A DNA stretch of 64,000 nt from positions 4,774,001 to 4,838,000 of the forward strand of contig NZ_JAPELX010000001.1 in NCBI RefSeq assembly GCF_026343335.1, read 5' to 3'. Below, piece after piece: positions 18,043 to 25,855 of the stretch. Position 1 is the stretch's first letter. Every line of letters begins with the position of its first letter. The translations under genes and the position numbers were made by a program. Source of the stretch: Streptomyces sp. NBC_00078 (GTDB lineage: Bacteria; Actinomycetota; Actinomycetes; Streptomycetales; Streptomycetaceae). The notes below the pieces were generated by a model. It was given only the letters and a program-made list of their open reading frames with translations, was not told where the DNA came from and made no database searches.

Positions 18043-18708
18043 TCATATAAGGCCGTTGCGCAGGGCGTAGCCCACCGCGTGGGCCCGGTTGCGCAGTTGG
18101 AGCCGGGTGATGATCTCGTGCAGGACGTTCTTGACGGTCCGTTCCGAGTACGCGGTCTTGCGGGCGATCTCCGATGTGTCCAGGCCCTCCGACACCAGGC
18201 GCAGCATGTCCGCCTCGCGCGTGGTCAGCGTGGACAGGGACAGCCCGCGCGGGTCGAGCGCCGAACGCTGGAGGCTGCCCACATGACTGAGCAGCTTGCC
18301 CAGCAGATCGCCGGGGAGCACGCCCTCGCCGTTGGCCACCGCCAGGACCAGGTTCAGCAGTTGGTCGTGATCGGCCTCGGAACGCCGCAGCACCGCCGCC
18401 ACACCGCACTCGATGACGCGTTGCAGCCCGCCGGAACCGAGGGTGCCGACCACCAGACCGGTGCGCGTGTCGGTGTTGATCCGCAGCCGGTCCAGCAGGG
18501 CGGCCACGTCGTCGTCGACGGTGTCCACCACCACGAGCGACACCTGGGCCTGCCTCGTGTCGCTCTCGTCGAGCAGTTCGACCTCGGGGCGCTGGCGCAG
18601 CTGATGGACGATACCGACGCGCAGGACCGGGTCGCCGGCGTACACGCTCACGGTCACCCGGCTCTCACGTCCGGGCGAGCTCTTCTCCTGTGCACTTGCA
18701 CTGGGCAT
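18043..18708 (-). CDS. LuxR-family response-regulator-like transcription factor
   Basis: 221 aa from the ATG at 18708; starts upstream (18765) or downstream are possible because no clear ribosome binding site fixes it. The N-terminal part (VSVYAGDPVLRVGIVHQLRQ) looks like a degenerate receiver domain. The C-terminal ~60 residues are a LuxR helix-turn-helix (LTTREADMLRLVSEGLDTSE, SERTVKNVLHEIITRLQLRN). It sits at the upstream end of the cap/ATPase operon, with ~150 nt before the PD40 gene. A LuxR-type regulator occupies the same place in the S. coelicolor CIS cluster (recollection). Likely the local CIS regulator. Confidence 0.85.
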   Translation of the reverse strand: MPSASAQEKSSPGRESRVTVSVYAGDPVLRVGIVHQLRQRPEVELLDESDTRQAQVSLVVVDTVDDDVAALLDRLRINTDTRTGLVVGTLGSGGLQRVIECGVAAVLRRSEADHDQLLNLVLAVANGEGVLPGDLLGKLLSHVGSLQRSALDPRGLSLSTLTTREADMLRLVSEGLDTSEIARKTAYSERTVKNVLHEIITRLQLRNRAHAVGYALRNGLI

Positions 18709-18909
18709 GGGGAGGTACCTGTTCCATGGGTTCGTGGGGGTGGGGCGCAGGGGCGTGGTAACCACACGGCGGTGCGCGGGAGGCGGCGGGCGACACTAAC
18801 GGCCCGCCGTTACGGGGGAGTTGACGATGGCCGTCCGGGCATCGAGGCTGCCCGGACCTTGCCCTCGCGTTCCTCGCGGCGTCCCCGGGTGTGTTTCTAC
18901 GGTGGTGGC

Positions 18910-20238
18910 GTGACGCCTTCCGCAGCCTCTTCCGGTCCCGGTGCGCCCGGCCTCGACATCCCGGCCGTGACGGTGGCGCCGGGGGACACCGCCACCACGA
19001 CTCTGACCGTCCGCAACGACAGCGACATCGTCGAGGCGTACAGCCTGGAGGTCGTCGGGGACTGCGCCCCCTGGACCACCGTGGAACCCGCGCGGGTCTC
19101 GCTCTATCCCGGCACCTCCGAAACGGTGACGCTCCGTCTGGAGCCGCCGCGCTCGCACGAGATACGGGCCGGCGAGCTGCCGCTCGGCGTGCGGATCCTG
19201 CCGACCGAGCACCCCGAGACCGTGCGGGTCCTCGAAACGACCGTGCACATCGAGGAGTTCCACGAGCTGCGCACCGAACTGGCCCCGCGCCGCCGGCGCG
19301 GCTGGCTGCGCGGCCGCTACCGGCTGGCCGTCCAGAACCAGGGCAACACCCCGGTGCAGGTGGGCTTCACCCCCGGCCAGGCCGGCGAGGAGCTGGCGTT
19401 CGCCTTCACTCCGGCGAAGCCGAAGCTGGAGCCCGGCGAGTCGGCGGAGATCGGGCTGCGCGTGCGCACCGGCAAGCCGGTGTGGTTCGGCGCCCCGGTG
19501 GTCTGGCCGTTCACCGTGGACACCGCCGAGGACGGCGAGCAGGAGGAGCCCAGGCCCTACGAGAGTGCCGTACGGGCGCCGCTGGAAGCCGAGTTCGTCC
19601 AGATCCCGGTCTTCCCCAAGTGGCTCCTCGCGCTGCTCGCCGCGCTCCTCGCGCTGCTGATCGCCTGGTTCCTGCTGGTCAGGCCCGCGGTGCGCAGCGC
19701 TGCGAAGGACGCGGCCGACGAGGCGGTCCAGGCACGTCCCACGCCCGCCGGACAGCAGACTCCGGGCAACAGCGGTTCCGGCGGCGCCGGTTCGCCCAGT
19801 CCCGGCGGCCAGGGGTCGGGCGGATCGTCCGGAGCGGGCGGCGACGGCGGCGGCACGGGCGGTGGCGGCACCGGCGGCGGTCAGCAGAGCTCGCAGACCA
19901 TCGACGTGCAGTCGGCGAGCGGCCAGACCAAGCCCGGCACCTACGTGGTTCCGAAGGACAATGTCTTCGAAGTGACGGACATCGTCGTCGCCAACTTCCA
20001 AGGCGACGAAGGGCTGTTGACGATCTCCTTCGGCGATCGCAAGATCACCACGATCGCCATGGAGACCTTCCGTAACCAGGACTACCACTGGGTGACCCCC
20101 ATCAAGATCCCCGAGGGCGATGCCGTGTCCATCGAGGTGACCTGCAACAAGCCGGGCACGCCGGCCACCGGCCGTCGGGCGAAGGGCTGCCACGAGGTCC
20201 TGAACGTGAGCGGTGTGCTCCGCAGCACCAAGCAATGA
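18910..20238 (+). CDS. Single-pass membrane protein of the CIS locus (CisA-like candidate)
   Basis: 442 aa, GTG start. Residues ~10-215 contain two immunoglobulin-like NEW3/COG1470-type domains (VTVAPGDTATTTLTVRNDSD; RYRLAVQNQGNTPVQVGFTP). One transmembrane helix lies at about 238-258 (WLLALLAALLALLIAWFLLV). A Gly/Ser/Gln-rich linker (~275-330) precedes a C-terminal beta domain of ~110 aa. With no signal peptide, the N-terminal domain is probably cytoplasmic and the C-terminal domain external. The architecture and position match the membrane protein reported to dock Streptomyces CIS particles (CisA, recalled); orthology is inferred. Confidence 0.8.
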   Translation: MTPSAASSGPGAPGLDIPAVTVAPGDTATTTLTVRNDSDIVEAYSLEVVGDCAPWTTVEPARVSLYPGTSETVTLRLEPPRSHEIRAGELPLGVRILPTEHPETVRVLETTVHIEEFHELRTELAPRRRRGWLRGRYRLAVQNQGNTPVQVGFTPGQAGEELAFAFTPAKPKLEPGESAEIGLRVRTGKPVWFGAPVVWPFTVDTAEDGEQEEPRPYESAVRAPLEAEFVQIPVFPKWLLALLAALLALLIAWFLLVRPAVRSAAKDAADEAVQARPTPAGQQTPGNSGSGGAGSPSPGGQGSGGSSGAGGDGGGTGGGGTGGGQQSSQTIDVQSASGQTKPGTYVVPKDNVFEVTDIVVANFQGDEGLLTISFGDRKITTIAMETFRNQDYHWVTPIKIPEGDAVSIEVTCNKPGTPATGRRAKGCHEVLNVSGVLRSTKQ

Positions 20239-20381
20239 ATCGAACTCTCCACTTCCGGGCCATTGTTGATCGGCAAAGGTGCCGTATGCAAAGAGTTCGA
20301 TCTCTCGCGACCGGATCCGTCCGGAAAACGTCAACACCGGTCTGAAAACCTCGTCCCGCCGTCAGGCGGGCGGAGTGCATG

Positions 20382-20412
20382 AACCCCGGGTCCCATGGGC
20401 CCGGGGTTTTTT
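20382..20412 (+). terminator. Rho-independent terminator after the membrane-protein gene
   Basis: A 9-bp stem AACCCCGGG/CCCGGGGTT with a 9-nt loop is followed by six T (20407-20412), 144 nt after the stop. It marks the right end of the CIS region. Confidence 0.85.
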
Positions 20413-20593
20413 GCTGCCCCGTCCCCGTCTCCGTCACTGGTCAAAGAGGCGCTGCAAGGCGCACTGAATCCCGGATAGGCAGGGGCAGGCGGTTGTCGCG
20501 TCAATTATCGTCACCGTCTCGACTGGTGACGTCCCTCATGTGAGAGTCAGTCATCGCACCAGCCGGTGCGGCAGGGACGCGTGGAGGATTCGC

Positions 20594-21034
20594 ATGATCG
20601 ACAGGCGTGGCTTCGGCAAGGTCCTGGGAGTGGGCACGGGTGCCACCGCCCTTTCGGTGGCCGGTCTGCAGGGCGCCTCCGCGGCGCAGACCGTCCCCAC
20701 GGCCGACGCCGCGACAGTCCCCGCGGCCGTCCCCGCGACCGCATCCGGCGGGCGCACCGGATCTCCGCGGCTGAAGCAGATCAGGGCCGGGCCGCTGGAC
20801 GTCGGCTACGCCGAACTGGGCCCGGCCCACGGCCCGGCGGCCATCTGCCTGCACGGCTGGCCTTACGACATCCACAGTTACGTCGATGTCGCCCCGCTGC
20901 TGGCGGCACAGGGGTACCGGGTGATCGTCCCGTACCTGCGCGGTCACGGCACGACGCGCTTCCTCTCCGACCGGACGTTCCGCAACGCCCAGCAGTGTCG
21001 CTCACAGGCATCACCTGTCAGGATGGTGACGTGA
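20594..21034 (+). pseudogene. Truncated secreted alpha/beta hydrolase
   Basis: 146-aa remnant of a ~300-aa family. The N-terminus is Tat-like (MIDRRGFGKVLGVGTGATAL, with an Ala-rich cleavage region near residue 30). It is followed by the first half of an alpha/beta hydrolase fold (ICLHGWPYDIHSYVDVAPLL, VPYLRGHGTTRFL). Homology stops after RTFRNAQQ at about 20993, before the nucleophile elbow, and the frame then reads into the CGNR promoter. GGAGG at 20582-20586 gives a good start. The catalytic Ser and His are absent, so it cannot be an active hydrolase. Confidence 0.8.
21004..21018. promoter_or_regulatory. Inverted repeat upstream of the CGNR gene (candidate operator)
   Basis: ACAGG-CATCA-CCTGT, a 5-bp perfect inverted repeat with 5-bp spacer, ending 12 bp before the GTG of the CGNR regulator. 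The position suits an autoregulatory operator. Confidence 0.45.
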
Positions 21035-21591
21035 ATTTCGATCATGTCTTCGTCTGCGGAAACCCGGCGCTGGACTTCGCCGCCACACTCCGAGCGCGCC
21101 GTACGGTCCGCTTCGAGATGTTCGCGACGCCGGACAGACTGAACGCCTGGTATGTGGAGTCCGGCCTCGTCGACGCGGTCTCCCCCGGCCAGGAGGCCGA
21201 CGTCGAGCAGGCGACGACCGTAAGGGAAGCCGTGTACCGGCTGGTCACCGCCCGGCGGCTCGGCGAGGAGTGCGACGGGGCGGCGCTGACCGTCGTGAAC
21301 AACGCGGCGCGCAGGCCGTCCGCGGTGCCGCAGCTCACCCCGTCGGGGCGATGGACGCAGGCGACGCCGGAAGAGGCCCTCTCCATGGTCGCGCGCCACG
21401 CCGTCGAGCTCCTGAGCGGACCGGACGTGCCCCTGCTCAAGGAGTGCGGCAACCCCGAGTGCACCCGCACCTACATCGACCGTTCGCGGGGCACGCGCCG
21501 GCAGTGGTGCGGGATGGAGTCCTGCGGCAACAAGATCAAGGCGGCCGCCTACCGCGCCCGCAAGAAGACCGCGCCCGCGGCGGCCCGCTGA
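21031..21591 (+). CDS. CGNR zinc-finger (ABATE-domain) regulator
   Basis: 186 aa. The N-terminal ABATE stress-response domain (VNFDHVFVCGNPALDFAATL) is followed by a C-terminal CGNR zinc finger. Its cysteines lie in CGNPEC (about C139 and C144) and WCGMESCGNKIKAAAYRARK (about C161 and C166), and the classical CGNR motif reads CGNK here. These proteins are presumed DNA-binding regulators often found next to alpha/beta hydrolases. Here the neighbouring hydrolase is broken, so the regulator may have lost its target. Confidence 0.85.
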   Translation: MNFDHVFVCGNPALDFAATLRARRTVRFEMFATPDRLNAWYVESGLVDAVSPGQEADVEQATTVREAVYRLVTARRLGEECDGAALTVVNNAARRPSAVPQLTPSGRWTQATPEEALSMVARHAVELLSGPDVPLLKECGNPECTRTYIDRSRGTRRQWCGMESCGNKIKAAAYRARKKTAPAAAR

Positions 21592-21880
21592 CCTGCCGGG
21601 GCCGCCGCCCCGCCGGCCCCGTACCGCACTGTCCGACACCGCCCTGTTCGACCGTCGTCGCGCGGAGGTGGCCGAGGCCGGTGTCGAGCGCCGCCCTGAG
21701 GTGGGCCGAGTCGCCCGTGGACATCATGATCGCCACGCCTCCCGGACGCCGGCCGGCAGCGCGGCGGCCGTCCGGTCCACAGGAAGAGCCGGTGACACCA
21801 GGCCGTTGGTCCGCAGGGCGCGCATGCCCCGCACGGGCTGCTCCTGCCACTGGCTGAAGGGCACCCCGGCCGGTGGCACC

Positions 21881-22020
21881 GGCTCACCCGACGCCATCGC
21901 GCACACCGTGGTCCGGCCGGCCGGAGACGAGGCGGCCTTCGCGCACGGCACGGTGGTCGACGCGGACGGTGGTCGACGTGGACGGCGGCCGGACGGGCGT
22001 CGCGGTCATCGCCGCCCAGC
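21881..22020 (+). pseudogene. C-terminal remnant of a short-chain dehydrogenase
   Basis: In plus frame, GSPDAIAHTVVRPAGDEAAF then AHGTVVDADGG resembles the SDR C-terminus (a typical form is AGDEAAFVHGTVVDVDGG). A perfect-length 16-bp tandem duplication (21950-21965 and 21966-21981, one mismatch) breaks the frame; removing it restores VVDVDGGRTGVAVIA. No upstream SDR core is present and the stop is lost. The rest of the 21592-22064 gap shows no gene. Confidence 0.55.
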
Positions 22021-22064
22021 CCGTCAGGGGCCAGGGGCGAGCCGAGCGCACCGCGCGGTCCGGC

Positions 22065-22367
22065 TCACTCCCAGTTGACGCCCGTCACCTGCCACGGCGC
22101 GGGCTGTTCGGCGTGCGCGGCCGGCGGGGCGGGCGGGGCGTCATGACAGGTGAAGCCGAGCCGGGTCAGCGCCCTGCGCACCTCGCCCACGGTGAAGTCG
22201 CGACGGTTCTGCCGGGTGATGACCTCGCCGACCTGCATGACGGGGAAGGTACGGCGGCCGATGGTCACGGACACTCCCGTGACGGCTTCGGGCTTGATGC
22301 CCTCCATCGAGTGCTCCACCTCGAACTTGGTGAAGTCGAAGGGAAAACGGGCGATGACGCAGCGCAT
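22065..22367 (-). CDS. SCO5918-family small protein
   Basis: 100 aa. The sequence MRCVIARFPFDFTKFEVEHS followed by IGRRTFPVMQVGEVITRQNR and VGEVRRALTRLGFTC matches the SCO5918 family, which in Streptomyces lies beside DEAD-box helicase and cold-shock genes as it does here. GGAGG four bases before the ATG supports the start. Function unknown; co-location suggests a cold-shock or RNA-metabolism role. Confidence 0.85.
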   Translation of the reverse strand: MRCVIARFPFDFTKFEVEHSMEGIKPEAVTGVSVTIGRRTFPVMQVGEVITRQNRRDFTVGEVRRALTRLGFTCHDAPPAPPAAHAEQPAPWQVTGVNWE

Positions 22368-22433
22368 GTTGCCTCCACGGGGTTGAGAGGGAAACGCCGG
22401 AGCGGGCCGACGCGGTGCGGGCGGTCAGTCGGT

Positions 22434-22844
22434 TCAGAAAAGGAGAGCGAGGACGCCCAGGGCGCAGCCGTGCTCGTCGACCACGGGGGACACGTCCAGG
22501 GTCCGTACCCGCATGGCGGTCTCCGCGTCGCCGAGCGTGGCCGCGGACGAGGTGAACGGCCCCCGGTCGTACGGGATGTCCCGCAGCCGGGTCCGGTCGC
22601 GGTACCACGAGCCACCGCGGTGGGCGTCGAGCTGGGCCCGGGTGACCAGGCCCCCGCACCGGCCGTCCTCGTCCCGCAGCAGCAGATGTGCGACGCGGGC
22701 ACCGTCGAGAACGGACAGCGCGACGTCGACCGCCATGTGGTCGTCGACCTGCAGTCCCGGCGCGTCCATGGCGTCAACGGCCGTCAGGCGGGTGCCGTCG
22801 GACTCGACGGCCGGAAGGGGAGACAGCGTTCGGGCGGGCGTCAA
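22434..22844 (-). CDS. CBS-domain protein
   Basis: 136 aa with a pair of degenerate CBS motifs: LTAVDAMDAPGLQVDDHMAV to VAHLLLRDEDGRCGGLVTRA, and a second spanning ETAMRVRTLDVSPVVDEHGC. The start was set at TTG 22844 because GAGGAG lies 6 nt upstream; a longer TTG start at 22865 would include that site as codons. CBS pairs usually bind adenosyl ligands. It sits between the helicase and the SCO5918-type gene on the same strand. Confidence 0.75.
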   Translation of the reverse strand: MTPARTLSPLPAVESDGTRLTAVDAMDAPGLQVDDHMAVDVALSVLDGARVAHLLLRDEDGRCGGLVTRAQLDAHRGGSWYRDRTRLRDIPYDRGPFTSSAATLGDAETAMRVRTLDVSPVVDEHGCALGVLALLF

Positions 22845-22946
22845 TGGCTTCTCCTCAGCGAACAAGTGTGCGTCGGGGTATGCATGACGACGGGATGGCT
22901 GAACCAGCCGGCTCGGCCGACTGGTTCATCCGAACGACGACTGGCG

Positions 22947-24416
22947 TTACGCCTTCGAGCTCGGCGGGAACCTGCGGCGGCCGCTCCGGGCGGGCCGCCC
23001 GTCCCGCCCGCGACCGGCGGACCGGGCGCGCGCCGGCGGATCGGCGACCGGGACGGTGAGCACGACGGGCGACCCGGAAGGAGTCCTGGCTCCGGTGATA
23101 CGGCTCAGTTCGGCCTCGCCCGACCGGGTCCGGGTGGTCCGCGCGGTTATCCCGGCGTCGTCCAGCAGCCGGGCCATCGCGCGGCGCTGGTGGGGCAGGA
23201 CCAGGGTGACGACGGTGCCGGACGCGCCGGCACGGGCGGTACGGCCGCCGCGGTGCAGATAGTCCTTGTGGTCACCGGGCGGGTCGAAGTTGACGACGAG
23301 GTCGAGGTCGTCGACATGGATGCCGCGGGCCGCGACATTGGTGGCGACCAGCGCCGTGACATGGCCGTCCTTGAACTGGGCCAGGGTCCGGTTGCGCTGC
23401 GACTGGGACTTGCCGCCGTGCAGGGACGCCGCGCGCACTCCGACCGCCAGCAGCTTCTTGGCCAGCCGGTCCGCCGCGTGCTTGGTGTCGAGGAACATGA
23501 TCACCCGGCCCTCGCGGGCGGCGATCTCGGTCGCGGTGGCGTGCTTGTCCTCGTCCTCGATGTGCAGCACGTGGTGGTCCATCGTGGTGACCGCGCCCGC
23601 GGCGGGGTCGACGGAGTGGACGACGGGGTCGTGCAGGTAGTTCCGCACCAGCCGGTCGACGTTACGGTCCAGGGTGGCCGAGAACAGCAGCCGCTGACCG
23701 TCGGGACGCACCAGGTCGAGCAGGGCGGTGACCTGCGGCAGGAAGCCCATGTCGGCCATCTGGTCGGCCTCGTCGAGGACGGTGACGGAGACCTGGTCCA
23801 GCTGGCAGTCGCCCCGGACGATGAGGTCCTTGAGCCGTCCCGGTGTGGCCACGACGACCTCGGCTCCGCCACGGAGCGCGCTCGCCTGGCGGCCGATCGA
23901 CAGACCGCCGACCACGGTGGCCAGCCGCAGGCGCAGCGCCCGGGCGTAGGGGGTGAGGGCGTCGGTGACCTGCTGGGCCAGTTCCCGGGTGGGCACGAGG
24001 ACGAGTGCCAACGGCCGTCGGGGCTCGGCCCGTTGGTCTGCGATACGGGCCAGCAGGGCGAGGCCGAAGGCGAGTGTCTTGCCCGAACCGGTACGCCCGC
24101 GGCCCAGAACGTCCCGGCCGGCCAGCGAGTTGGGCAGCGTCGCCCCCTGGATGGGGAACGGCACGGTCACGCCCTCGGCGTGCAGGGCGGCCAGCAGCGG
24201 CTCGGGCAGGTCGAGGTCGGCGAACGCCTCGACGGCCGGCAGCGCAGGGGTGACGGTGACCGGCGCCGCGAACTCCTCGCGGGGCCCGGCCGGACGGCTG
24301 TTCTTACGACCGCTGCTCCGGCCGGCCTCGGCGGGACGGGAACGAGCGTTTCGGCGCGCCGGTTTCTGCCGGGGGAGGTGTGAGGAGCCGTCACTGGTGC
24401 GGCCGGTGCGGTTCAT
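22947..24416 (-). CDS. DEAD-box RNA helicase (copy 1)
   Basis: 489 aa, cold-shock type RNA helicase. A basic, disordered N-terminus (~1-55) precedes the RecA-like domains. Visible motifs are Q-motif region FPIQGATLPNSLAGRDVL, Walker A GRTGSGKT, PTRELAQQV, ATPGRLKDL, DEAD in VLDEADQMADMGF, SAT in LLFSATLDRNVDRL, and HRGGRTARAG. The C-terminal tail is Arg/Ser-rich. The ATG at 24416 is preceded by GGAAGGG; further-upstream starts would run through the csp terminator. It is closely similar throughout to the helicase at 33123-34589. Confidence 0.95.
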   Translation of the reverse strand: MNRTGRTSDGSSHLPRQKPARRNARSRPAEAGRSSGRKNSRPAGPREEFAAPVTVTPALPAVEAFADLDLPEPLLAALHAEGVTVPFPIQGATLPNSLAGRDVLGRGRTGSGKTLAFGLALLARIADQRAEPRRPLALVLVPTRELAQQVTDALTPYARALRLRLATVVGGLSIGRQASALRGGAEVVVATPGRLKDLIVRGDCQLDQVSVTVLDEADQMADMGFLPQVTALLDLVRPDGQRLLFSATLDRNVDRLVRNYLHDPVVHSVDPAAGAVTTMDHHVLHIEDEDKHATATEIAAREGRVIMFLDTKHAADRLAKKLLAVGVRAASLHGGKSQSQRNRTLAQFKDGHVTALVATNVAARGIHVDDLDLVVNFDPPGDHKDYLHRGGRTARAGASGTVVTLVLPHQRRAMARLLDDAGITARTTRTRSGEAELSRITGARTPSGSPVVLTVPVADPPARARSAGRGRDGRPARSGRRRFPPSSKA

Positions 24417-24530
24417 GCAGGCCCTTCCTCGATGCGGCACGTATCGAGGAAGTCCCGCAGAGCGGCCGACGGCCGCACCGGGATTCGCAAGAATGAGCCT
24501 GCCGTGGGTCGACGGGAGATAGCAATGAAT

Positions 24531-24559
24531 CGGGGCCCGCACCCTGGGTGCGGGCCCCG
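24531..24559. terminator. Terminator of cold-shock gene copy 1
   Basis: A 14-bp perfect stem (CGGGGCCCGCACCC with its complement) and a 1-nt nominal loop, 27 nt downstream of the csp stop and upstream of the helicase start. It separates the two genes transcriptionally. The stem sequence recurs almost exactly at 34763-34790. Confidence 0.85.
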
Positions 24560-24585
24560 ATCACGTAGAACGCGACGCGTCGGCG

Positions 24586-24789
24586 TCAGGCAGGAACGAT
24601 GTTCTCGGCCTGCGGGCCCTTCTGACCCTGCGTGACGTCGAAGGTAACCTTCTGGCCCTCCTGAAGCTCACGGAAGCCGGAGGTGGCGATGTTCGAGTAG
24701 TGGGCGAACACGTCAGCGCCGCCACCATCCTGCTCGATGAAGCCAAAACCCTTTTCCGCGTTGAACCACTTCACGGTGCCAGATGCCAT
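24586..24789 (-). CDS. Cold-shock protein (copy 1)
   Basis: 67 aa, a complete single cold-shock domain. The RNP1-like KGFGFIEQ and RNP2-like VFAHYS motifs bind single-stranded RNA/DNA, and the ends MASGTVKWFNAEKGF and AENIVPA are standard for Streptomyces Csp proteins. It acts as an RNA chaperone. A long leader (~280 nt of non-coding DNA upstream) is typical of cold-shock genes. Confidence 0.96.
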   Translation of the reverse strand: MASGTVKWFNAEKGFGFIEQDGGGADVFAHYSNIATSGFRELQEGQKVTFDVTQGQKGPQAENIVPA

Positions 24790-25072
24790 ATTGAATCTCC
24801 CTTTGGGGCAGTTAACCGGAGTCCGCACCTTGCAGGCCCCGGAGTCGCCGCGATGATCGCCCCTCCGGAAAAATCCGGAAAGCTCCGGAAACAAGAAAAG
24901 GTGCTCGTCGACGCAAGTCGGTTGAGCACCCAATTTCTGATGTCTCTGGTAACCAAAACTGCAACTTTTATCACGGTATCACAGGTCGGGCCGTACGCCC
25001 CAGGATTTTTTGCGTGGCCGCCTGCCGTGTCGGTGAGTCCCCCGGTCGGCGGGCGGCCGTCCCGGTGACGGC
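24790..25072. promoter_or_regulatory. Promoter/leader region of cold-shock gene copy 1
   Basis: About 280 bp with no gene, locally AT-richer than its surroundings (for example near 24890-24975). It should hold the promoter and a long untranslated leader of csp, plus the 3' flank of the secreted-protein gene. I could not assign hexamers with confidence. Confidence 0.4.
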
Positions 25073-25585
25073 TCAGCCGAAGAGGGCCACCCGCGGCTGC
25101 ACCGTGCCCGTGGCCTGCGGGCCGATGACGGTGAGGCGGTAGACCTCGGTCAGGGTCTCGTCCGCGTGCAGGGTGCGCCGGGCGGCCGAGAGATCGGTGA
25201 ACAGCGTGCCGGTCTGGGTGCCGACCCGTACGGCTTCCCAGCAGCCGTCCGCCGTGCGGCGCTCCAGCGTGATGTCCGACGGTGCCAGGAACGGTCCCGC
25301 GTCCTGAGACTCCACCAGGAGCTGCGGGGCGACCGTCCGGTCCGCTGTCGCGTCATTGCGGTAGGTGAGCGTGAACTCGTGCTGCTCGCCGGCGGCCGGC
25401 AGCGGGCTCGTCGCCAGGTTCACGAAGCCGGTGGGCGCGGCGGATGCGTGCACCCGCGAAGACGGGGACGCTCCCGCGACCGCCGGCCGGGCGGCCGCCA
25501 TGGCGGGGCCCGCCGTGGCCAGACCCGAGAGTGCCACGAGGAGGGCCACGGAAGCGAGCGTGAGACAGCTGTTCTTCGAGGGCAT
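25073..25585 (-). CDS. Small secreted protein, unknown function
   Basis: 170 aa. Signal peptide: MPSKNSCLTLASVALLVALS followed by an Ala-rich cleavage region near AMAAARPA. The mature part (~120 aa) looks all-beta (FTLTYRNDATADRTVAPQLL, ITLERRTADGCWEAVRVG, YRLTVIGPQATGTVQPRVAL), like an immunoglobulin-type domain. The internal ATG at 25585 rather than an upstream start places the signal peptide at the terminus. No partner gene is apparent. Confidence 0.75.
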   Translation of the reverse strand: MPSKNSCLTLASVALLVALSGLATAGPAMAAARPAVAGASPSSRVHASAAPTGFVNLATSPLPAAGEQHEFTLTYRNDATADRTVAPQLLVESQDAGPFLAPSDITLERRTADGCWEAVRVGTQTGTLFTDLSAARRTLHADETLTEVYRLTVIGPQATGTVQPRVALFG

Positions 25586-25783
25586 GTTCGCCGATCCTTC
25601 GGGTTCGCTCGGATGAACCGGCCTGCCCCGCAAGGCTGTCGGCCCGGAACATTACCCAGGCTACGCAGCGCGGCCCGGACCGGCGGGACGGGTCCCGCCT
25701 CGTCGGCACACGGTCTTCACATGTGCAAGCGGATCGGGTCGCTGTGCAACCTCTGTGCAGGCGGACAGGGCGCCTCGGAGAGC

Positions 25784-25818
25784 GTGGACGGCCCGGGTGC
25801 GGGACCCGGGCCGTCCAC
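25784..25818. terminator. Terminator of the sedolisin gene
   Basis: A 15-bp perfect stem (GTGGACGGCCCGGGT and its complement) with a 5-nt loop, 38 nt downstream of the minus-strand stop at 25856. Confidence 0.85.
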
Positions 25819-25855
25819 GTGGCGTCAGACGTGTCCGTCAGCTGTGCCGGACGGG

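Noticed and set aside
15119..18070. 983-codon plus-strand frame opposite the PD40 gene
   Set aside because: Low-complexity Gly/Arg/Ala shadow of the propeller gene.
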